The notes under the pieces are model-generated. The model was not told the DNA's origin. It made no database searches and was given only the letters and a program-made list of their open reading frames with translations. Made by a program: the position numbers and the translations under genes. Shown here one piece after another: positions 55,784 through 64,000 of a stretch of 64,000 nucleotides of DNA (its first letter is position 1; the number at the start of each line of letters is the position of its first letter). The DNA comes from Gnetum montanum. Its lineage: Eukaryota; Streptophyta; Gnetopsida; Gnetales; Gnetaceae. Where the stretch lies: NCBI GenBank assembly GCA_015680685.1, contig MNCI01036301.1:100096-164095 (forward strand), in the 5' to 3' direction.

Positions 55784-56639
55784 TGATGAGTTGTGTTTTC
55801 TTGGATCCTATTGATGAGGCCATATTGACATGGTCCCTTCGACATGGGATTTGATGCATTGATGTGGCCCCATCGATGTAGTGTTTGTTTTTGCCTATAA
55901 ATACGCGATCATTCACTATGTTTATGACATCTTTGTCATAGTTGTAGCAGAGCTCTTGTAGTTTTATCATTTGAAAGTTAGAATATTTTTCTCGTAGTAG
56001 GAGTCAAAGAGTGTATGAATCTTTAGTTGAGCACTATTGTACTTGAGCACGATAGTGTGTGTGGTAATAAAGATGAGCTTTCTGATAAACCTTGCAACAC
56101 TTTGAAATAGATTAATTAATTATTTATTAATTTAATGTTTTATGCAATTTCCTTTAATGATTTAAGTAATTAAGATAAATTAAGTTAGATTAAATAGCAA
56201 TTAATTAAGCACATAAGTATAACCACTTTAAGCAAACACTTGACGCTTGGTAATCGTAGTAACGCTTAACATTTGGTAACTTAGTAGCGTTAAATGTGTT
56301 TAGGATATGTATAGCAAGTGGGAATGGATGCTTGTGTTAGGATTAGTTAGATGTAGCTAGTTAGACTAAATTAGCAATTTAATTATTTTATTTTTATTCA
56401 TTATTCTTCATCCTTAGGCGATTTAAAAACACAAAACATAAAAATGATAAAAATCATATGCCTTAATTGCACTTAACCATAACTTTGCATTTCACAAGTG
56501 TAATTGGGAAGACAAAAATTACAACATTAGTTTTACTTCTTAGAGACTAGTGTACTTAGAAGCCTATAAGTCCATGAAATTTGACCAGATTGCACATGAA
56601 TGCTTAGTGAGTGGCATAGGGTCTACTTGGCACTCATCA
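55784..56639 (+). repeat. Element G 5' LTR
   Basis: An LTR of 856 bp from TGATGAGTTGTG to TCATCA, followed by a PBS, so it is a 5' LTR on the plus strand. TATAAATA is at 55896-55903. The U3 has CATCGATG-type palindromes (about 55870) instead of the GATATCG type of A, C, D and E. Confidence 0.8.
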
Positions 56640-56640
56640 T

Positions 56641-56658
56641 TGGTGCCATTGTGAGGGA
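56641..56658 (+). promoter_or_regulatory. Element G primer-binding site
   Basis: TGGTGCCATTGTGAGGGA directly after the LTR, a decayed tRNA-Asp type site. Confidence 0.7.
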
Positions 56659-56798
56659 TTTGTAGTTTGATATGTGTGTTATCTTGAACTTAGTGAATGT
56701 TATTTAAGATCATTAGAATGAATCCTAAGGTCACAATCATTTGAAAAATTAATAATTTTAGTTATAATTTAAGCACACTAAATTTTCTCTAATCCAAA

Positions 56799-57639
56799 AT
56801 GTTTTCTTCTCATAGGCATGATGATTCAAAACCGCTAGTGCCCCAAGAATTCAAGGTGGTGTACACTCATCTAGATGAGTTTGTACCTGATTTCACCTTT
56901 ATCTTGCATTAGGATGAGTAGCTGTGGTGGAGAGGTATTGAGGGCAACATTGTGGTGCCTCCTGATTGATGTGTTCCTAGGATGTTGCTCCAAACTCTCA
57001 AGAGGTTGGGCATCTAGGTCCTCCATGATGAATACATTCTGTAGGACCATGAATATTAGGACTACCATCTCATTGAAACACAACGTAAACAAGATCAGCA
57101 TTAGGAGAAGCACCGTGAAGCTACGAAGGGGAAATGGTTCACCGACCCCTTGTTTTTATTAGAAAAAAATGACAATGAGGATCCTCCCTTTGGGGATTCT
57201 CAACATGAAGATTCTCCATCCCTTAACATTGGTGATGGATGCTTGAACTCAAATCTGCAATCCACTATTAATAATCCAAGTTCAAGAAAAAGTGGGAGTC
57301 AAGGTAGGTGCTCGAGTAAGCATCATGATGACAGAAAACCTAATGATTGTAGCCATGACAAGCAAAGACAGGGTGGCAATCTTCCTCCATCTTTGCCCTC
57401 TTTATTTGCATCTTTTTTTCCTCCTCTGAATTTGATCAAAATTGTAGGGGACGAAAATGTAAAGGAGGTGAATGTCAGGATAGTGATCGTAGGACCCACC
57501 ATGATTAAAGGGGTAGCAAGGAACATCATAGGAATCATTGAAATCATGAAGATGATGAGCCCCTACTAGCAACTCGAAGCATGCTAAACATCGTAGAGGT
57601 AGTCAGGATCCTAACTAGGCCTATGAAAGATAACAGAAT
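56799..57639 (+). pseudogene. Element G gag N-terminal part
   Basis: Starts at ATG 56799 (MFSSHRHDDSKPLVPQ), matching the gag start of C and D. The N-terminal domain has stops from about 56910. A charged Ser/Asp-rich stretch follows at 57150-57330. The copy breaks off at 57639 within the segment leading to the gag core and joins a partial LTR. Nothing downstream of this belongs to G. Confidence 0.7.
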
Positions 57640-58280
57640 CAAGAGTGTACAGATCTTTATTTGAGCATTATTGTAGCTGAGCATAATAATGTGTGATGTA
57701 ATAAAGACAAGATTTTTGATAAACCTTGTAGCACTTGAAAATAGATTAATTATTTATTTATGAATTTAATGTCCTATGTGATTTCCTTTAATGATTTAAG
57801 TAATTAAATAATTAATTAGGCTAAACTAAGCTTAGCTAAGTTAGATTAAGTAGCAATTAAGTAAGCACATAAGTATGACCACTTTGAGCATATGCTTGGT
57901 GCTTGGTAATCTTGGTAACGCTTAATGTTTGGTAACCTAGTAGTTCTAAATGTGTTCAGGATGTGTACGATAAGTGGGAATGAATGCTTATGTTAGGATT
58001 AGTTAGGTTAGTTAGTTAAGTTAAATTAGCAATTAAATTACTTCATTCATTTCATCTTTTATTTTAAGCATCCAAAACATAAAAATAATAAAAATTATAT
58101 GCCTTGATTACACTTAACCATACCTTTGCATATCACAAGTGTAATTGGGAAGATAACAAATGACTTCACTTCTTAGAGACTAGTGTACCGGAAGACATAG
58201 AATCCATATAATTCGATCGAATTGTGTGTGAACACTTAGTGATTCATATAGTTGAGCGTAGGGGCATTTGTTGCTCATCA
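57640..58280 (+). repeat. Element F 5'-truncated LTR
   Basis: Matches the last 640 bases of the G LTR (from about 56003) and ends TCATCA at 58280. It begins at a short homology (AATCAAGAGTGTA here, AGTCAAAGAGTGTA in G), so a deletion fused gag of G to the LTR of F. Confidence 0.8.
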
Positions 58281-58281
58281 T

Positions 58282-58299
58282 TGGCACCATTGCTAGGGA
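58282..58299 (+). promoter_or_regulatory. Element F primer-binding site
   Basis: TGGCACCATTGCTAGGGA after the LTR differs from the tRNA-Asp type site TGGCGCCGTTGCCGGGGA at four positions, all transitions. Confidence 0.8.
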
Positions 58300-58434
58300 T
58301 TATTTTTGTTTAAAAAGTGCACTATCTAAGCATAATGAAAATCATTAACATCATTGGATGAACCCTAAGGTCAAAAATCATTCTAAAAAATATATAATAA
58401 TTTAAGCACATTCATAAATTATTCTAATTGTAGC

Positions 58435-60150
58435 ATGTCTTCTTCTTATAAGCACAATGATACTAAACCACTAGTGCCTCAAGAATGCAAGGTGGTATGG
58501 AGGGCTCAAATAATGCTCATAGTCATCATTGAAATAATGATGATGATGAGCCTTTACTAGTAACTTGAAGTATGCTGAATATTGCAGAGACAATAAAAAT
58601 TCCAATAAGACATGTGAAAGTTAGTTAGATCAAGTGACTTGACATGAACAATATCCCTAGATTTGAGGGGGGATATAACTCTAATCCACAAACACATCTT
58701 CAAGCCTTTCATGATACTTATGCCTTATAAACTATTTAAAATGATTGGTAGAAATCAAAGCTATTTCCCACGACACTCATCAAGGAAGCCAAAAGCTGGT
58801 ATCAATCCTTAGAACTAGAATCCATCCATAGGTGGAGTACAATTCTAGAGTTGTTCAATGATAAATACAAATGTACTCTTGAGTGTCTAATCTGAGAAGG
58901 CAGATTTAAGGATGGAAGCAAGGAACACATGAAGGCTTGGATGCTACCATGGGTAGATACTATTCTCTCATACACTAATGCCCTAGCCATGGTTATTCTC
59001 AGCAGGAACATCATAGATGGACTCAGATTAGAATCAAGAAGAACTCCTGGGGTTTATGCCCAATGAAAACTATCAAAACTTAGAGCCCATCAGATCCAAG
59101 CTCTAAAAGAGCAAGTAGCAAAAGAAGAATGAGAACTAAGAAAATGGAAAAGTGTTAAGGAATATAACAATGATCCTTATATTAGAAAGAGGAAGGTTAG
59201 ATTTTGTGACAATGAGGAGGAATCATCACTTGATGAGGTGGTGAATAGAAATACCTTTTTGGTCCAAAAATCTAAGTATGAAATTTTGACCAAGGTAGAT
59301 AAAATGTGGGAATCGTTGAATGAAAAATTCCAAACTGCTCTAAAGATCACAAAAGAATCAAGAAAGTAGAGTAGTGACTATAATTTTAGGAGTTAGAAAG
59401 AAGCTAAATATGCCTACCAAAGGGGTCATGGCAAAGCTACTACAATAGAAAAAGTTATGGCAATAGAATCAGAAGATCATGGTGGCTGTGGCATCTTCTT
59501 ATACAAACATTCTACTGTTGCCTTATCATGTCACACTTGCAGGAGTCTAGGATGTACATGCTAAATCCTAGACTGGCAAAAAGGTAAGAACCTAGAAGAT
59601 TTCCTTATCCTAAAGGCAATCGAAGGTAATTCCACCACCAACAACAAGCTTATTATCCAAGTGGAGCTCCACCATAACCATATGAGTAATACTAGCAATG
59701 ATAACACTCGTAGTCATGGGGGATGCCACCACCAAGGCAGCAATACCCTTATAGGTAGCCAAATCTATATGGGTACTATGTATAGCAACCAATGTCTCCA
59801 TGTGACTCTTTTAGTGATGCTTCTTTTTAACATTACTACTACCCTGTAGAGTATCAAAAAACTCATTTTTCATCTACTAAAAGGGGAAACCCCATATCCT
59901 TATCACCCTTCTCATCCTTTAGCAAATGATTGTCCACCCTCAATCCAATTACCTCTTGCTTCATCTATTTAGGATGAAATTCCACCATAGTTGCAACAAC
60001 ATAGCACTACTAGGGATGTCAACTTACAGTCAGCTTTCTAGTTGAATGGTTCAGAACCCAGATCCCGAAAATGACCATTCTTCTATCTCAACAATCCAAA
60101 TTCCTCATAGACTAATGTAGTTGGTTGTCATGTCTCTCCATCATCTTCTA
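58435..60150 (+). pseudogene. Element F gag, internally deleted
   Basis: ATG at 58435 (MSSSYKHNDTKPLVPQ). At about 58498 the sequence jumps to the part equivalent to about 57510 in G, so roughly 600-700 bases of the N-terminal half are missing. The core is at about 58640-58900 (NIPRFEGGYNSNPQTHLQAF). A Lys/Glu-rich C-terminus and a knuckle relative with the second Cys lost are near 59490-59540. A GGCHHQG segment near 59720 corresponds to a G-rich tract also present in E and D gag. Stops are common. Confidence 0.75.
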
Positions 60151-60830
60151 CATCAAATCCTTTCAAGAGCCCTTCAAAAAAAAAAATACCTCCTAGGACC
60201 AACACTTTCATGTCAACTTGCGTTGAATCTGATTGGATCAAGGCTGGCAACCCTCCTAGGAAAATATCTAAGCTTGGAAGTCCTCTCATCTACTTGTAGA
60301 TTGCTAGACATGAGCCATGTAAGGCTTTTCTTAATTTAGGTTCTAGTGTCAATCTAATTTCCCATGACATGTACAAAGCATGAAACTTGCCACCTCTTAA
60401 GAAGAGCAATATCCATCTAGAATTGGTTAACTATTTAATCGTTGTTCTTTTGGGACTTTTGGAGGACATTGTAACCATTGTTTGTGGATGGTCCTATCCT
60501 ATCGATTTTCTAGTGATTAAGGTCAACAATTGCAAGAAAATATTCTTAATTATTATGGGAAGGAAATGGTTGAACACTATTGATACATGAATGGATATCA
60601 AAGATCTCTCCTTGAAAATTTTCAAAGAGAATGAATTTGGAAAGATCGAGAAGAAGAGAGTTCTATCCATGCACACAATGATACTAGATGCAACTGTGTG
60701 TAGAAACTCTAGTTTGTCAAGAGCACATCCATCAAAGCATGTAGACAATGTGCAAAGGAATCTAAAATCTAAAGGTGGCTATATGCAGTAGCCAAAAAAC
60801 AAAAGAAAACCTAGTGGTTGATAGTTGATC
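60151..60830 (+). pseudogene. Element F aspartic protease, catalytic triad lost
   Basis: The motif at about 60325-60352 reads NLGSSVNLIS where A and D have DSGSG, the same Asp-to-Asn and Ser-to-Leu changes as in C. The following domain includes the MGRKWLNTID segment at about 60557. Stops lie near 60299 and 60382. Confidence 0.7.
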
Positions 60831-62480
60831 TTAGAAGTAGCACACTTTGCATGGAGCCTATTAAGAGTATGATATGTGCTGATATTGAAACCATGGATGA
60901 ACTAGAGAAAGTTCATCACCAACTCTATGATGATGCATATGATGATACTAATTGGGGAGAGTTGGAAATCCATGAAAATTTTAAATAAAAGCCCTTAGAG
61001 TTGAAAACTCTAGCTACCAACATGGAGTATGCATTTTTGACAAATGGCAAGTCAGTAATCATTAATGCCAATCTTGTTCCTAAACAAAAGTAGATGCTAT
61101 TGATGGTGCTTAAAAAATGATGAATAGTCTTTGCTTGGTCATATCCTATGATCATTGAGATTGATCTTAGGATATGCTAGCATCATATCTACATTGATCC
61201 AATCATAAAGTTAAAGAGGTAGCTGTAGTGGTGGTTAAACCCCAAATTGAAGTAGATCATCAAAGATAAAATAAAACAACTCCTCAAGGCAGGGTTTATC
61301 TATTCCATTATAGATAGTAAGTGGGTTAGCCCATTCATGATTGTGCCAAATAAAGATGGCAAATGGTGCGTTTATATTGATTTCTGGCTATTGAATATGG
61401 CAACATTCAAAGATAACTTTCCATTTCCATTTGTGGATCAAGTGTTAAACACTATATTTGGGCAGTGTTATTATAGTTTTCTAGATAGTTATAGTGGCTA
61501 TAATCAGTTCCAAATTGTGCTAAAGGATCAAGAAAAAACAACATTCACAAGTTTCTAAGGAAATTTTTCATATTGAAAGATGCCTTTAGGTCTATGTAAT
61601 GCTCATGCAACATTCCAATGCTTGGTCTTGAGCATTTTTTAGCAAAAAATTCATTGTAAGGTGTAAATCTTCATGGATGAATTCTCCACCTATGGTGCTA
61701 CATTTAAGTAAGCCTTGGGCCATCTTGAGAAATTGCGTAAAATGTGTGTGAAGATAAATCTTTGGCTCAATTGATAGAAGAGCCATTTGATGGTCTAGGA
61801 GGGCACTATACTAGGGCATATAATTCTCAAGTAGGGATTAAGGTAGACCCTAAAAAGATAAGGGTCATCCAAGGAATAACTCACCAACTAGAAATTATTA
61901 AAGATGTTTAGTCATTCCTTGGACACACTGGCTACTATCAATGATTTATAGAGAATTTCTCTAAGATCAAGAAACCATTGGTTGAGTTAACAAAGAAAGA
62001 TGCTCTATTAATTTAGACCAAAAAATGTGAAAATGAATTCTAGAGCCTCAAGAAGAAACTCATAGAGACTCCAATTCTATGAGCACTTGATTGGTCTAGA
62101 CCATTTTATATCATGACACATGCATCTAATTATGCCTTGAGAGCTGTGCTTACACAGTTGGATGATAAGAAATGTCCATATTACATCCAATGTGCAAGTT
62201 GAAGCATTGTGGGTGCAAAGTTGAATTACACCACAATGGAGAAGGAACTAATGAGGGTGGTGTATACTCTAGAAAATTTTAAGCACTATGTGCTTAGATA
62301 CAAAGTGTTTGTGCAAATTGACCATAGTGTTATTTGCTTCCTCATGAACAAACCAATAGTGAGCCCCTATGTCATATGCTAGCTAGTGATCTTGCAAGAG
62401 TTCAATCTTACAATGGTAGAATGAAAGGGGACTAAGAATGTGGTCACTGATCACTTGTCTCAGTTATGATTGGATAAAAA
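60831..62480 (+). pseudogene. Element F reverse transcriptase and RNase H
   Basis: The pre-RT segment is at about 60840-61200. RT is at about 61250-61850, with an open part 61337-61558 (IDFWLLNMATFKD, SFLDSYSGYNQ). The catalytic block near 61671-61690 reads FMDEF, so the second Asp is Glu. RNase H is at about 62080-62470, with a damaged first active-site block and QIDHSV near 62318. The domain ends DHLSQL. Stops are frequent. Confidence 0.8.
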
Positions 62481-62489
62481 AGAGGAGAG

Positions 62490-63540
62490 CCTACTCTCTG
62501 ATCAATTTCTTGATGAACTTCTCTTTACTAGTGTAATAAATAAACAAGTGCCCATAGAACCAAAATGGTATGATGGAATCCTCACTTATCTTCTCACTCA
62601 AGAGATGCTACAAGATTTGGACTACAGGAAGAAATGATAGTTTCTTCATTAGGCCAAATGCTTTATGGAAATTAATGGACACCTTTACAATGTGTGTGTA
62701 GATGGCTTGGTTCATTGGTGTATACTTGGTGCTGATCAACTATGCATTCTCTAGGACATTCATAAGGGTCCTTTTTGGGGCCACTATGCTAGGAGATGCA
62801 TGATCATTAAGATCCTAATGGTAGGGTATTATTGGCCAACCATCATTAGGAACATCCACCAATTTGTCTACTCTTTTGAATGTTGTGAACGAGATGGTGG
62901 GATGACTAGACAAATGGACCTTAACAATGGATCTAATCATTAGAACCTTTAACATTTAGAGTATTGACTTCATGGGTGCCATCATGCCCATGTCAAATGG
63001 AAAGGCATACATAATCATTGCCATTAATTATTGCAAGAAATGGGTAGAAGTAGTAGTTATCATCGACAGTACATCATCTACTACTGCATGGTTTGTACAA
63101 AAAAATGTTATAAACAAGTTTGGGGCACCACATGCATTGATCTCTGACAATGGAACCCATTTCATAGGCATCACTTTTCATAAGCTCATGCAATGCTTAG
63201 GGGTTGAACATAAATTAACAACACCCTATCACTGCTAAGCCAATGGTTAAGTAGATGTTACTAACAAGGATATTACAAAGATCTTAATGAGAATTTTTAG
63301 TAAATATAGGAGGGACTAGAGCAAAGATCTCAACAATTCCCTCTAGGCCTGCTACTCAACATGGAAGTTTCCTATAGGCTACTCTCCGTATGAGCTAGTG
63401 TACAAGAAATTACCAACACTTCCTATTCAATCTGAGCTTCATACACTTTCAATAGCATGTGACCTAGATCTTGACTTGAGTCTAGCATAAAAAGAATGAT
63501 TGATCAAACTTAATGTGCTAAATGAAAATTGATTAGTGGA
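62490..63540 (+). pseudogene. Element F integrase, C-terminus deleted
   Basis: The zinc-binding part is at about 62755-62890 (HKGPFWGHY; the first Cys-Gly of the family's CGGHY reads Phe-Trp). The catalytic core 62972-63238 is open, with INYCKKW (catalytic Asp changed to Asn in the IDY block) and SDNGTHF intact. After about 63540 the copy jumps to sequence equivalent to about 4470 in A, losing the C-terminal domain, the internal purine tract and the T-rich stretch. Confidence 0.8.
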
Positions 63541-64000
63541 CTAGTTTCTATTTTCATGAGATAGGCAGTGAGTCCACATCATCAACCCATCCACAAGCTC
63601 TATGGTTTTCCTTGTTTTGGGAATATGAGGTTGCTTTTTCATTAATAAAACTTTAATGAACTTGTGACCTTGGTAGTTTCCAAGCTTGGAAAAGATTCAC
63701 AGGTTTTAAAAGGATGTGGCTTCAAGGGGATTCAATACTCTTTGTACCTCTCTACTGTGTTGAGTGCAAGTGTGTTTTCCATGGATTTCTTATTGTTCCT
63801 TGTCAACCAATAACATGAATTTGATTAAGTCATTGCATGATGTGGTTTCCATTAAAAAAATCCAAAAATGAAAGACATAATAATGATGATGATGATGATG
63901 ATAATAATAAAATTAATGATGAAAATTCAAACCACATCCCTTAGACAAAATAAATGAGCTACAAGTATTGGTTATGGGACTAGAAAGACATGTTACCCAT
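63541..64000 (+). other. Element F 3' non-coding region, cut by the window end
   Basis: Matches A from about 4470 on. It contains an ATG/GAT trinucleotide run at about 63883-63909. On the minus strand the last bases encode the start of the conserved WVTCL part of the antisense ORF. The 3' LTR would lie beyond the window. Confidence 0.6.

Overview
This 64 kb window is intergenic DNA from a land plant with a large, transposon-filled nuclear genome. The evidence is nested Ty3/gypsy LTR retrotransposons of Athila/Tat type (tRNA-Asp primer sites, 5-bp target duplications), an endogenous caulimovirid, and plant-specific LRR and PPR gene fragments. A gymnosperm would fit, but the sequence does not prove it. 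I see no intact host gene. Almost every coding region is a relic whose stop codons look like C-to-T or G-to-A changes, the usual mark of methylated, silenced DNA.

Layout. 1-204 is the end of a minus-strand LTR inserted in element A. Element A (plus; 205-5947, resuming at 14757 and ending with its 3' LTR at 14852-15715) has protease, RT, RNase H and integrase. Element E (minus, 5948-14756, target duplication TTAGT) sits inside A. It has two LTRs, gag and no pol, plus a long accessory ORF (9353-6997) behind an internal U3-like promoter. 16039-22394 is element H, a non-coding LTR element with duplication AAATT and a tRNA-iMet primer site. 22904-24790 holds fragments of three unrelated host genes.

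The second half is a nest. Element B (plus, 24946-26190) was split by element C (minus, 26191-53432, duplication GAAAT/GAAAC). The 5' LTR of C was split by element D (minus, 35632-52873, duplication ACTAC). The 5' LTR of D was split by a rearranged caulimovirid-derived block (44791-52148) with inverted arms of about 636 bp. B then resumes at 53438 with its integrase. It is followed by two partial plus-strand elements joined in tandem: G (LTR plus gag start, 55784-57639) and F (5'-truncated LTR, gag, pol; 57640 to the window end).

How the parts relate. A, C, D, F and G are one family with the order LTR, PBS, gag, protease, RT, RNase H, integrase, internal purine tract, about 1.9 kb with a small antisense ORF, terminal purine tract, LTR. 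E looks like a gag-only derivative that would need pol from relatives such as A, C or D. The least expected content is the decayed accessory ORF of E with its own promoter, a recurring CpG-rich palindrome in the U3 regions, a conserved second purine tract, and the caulimovirid mosaic.
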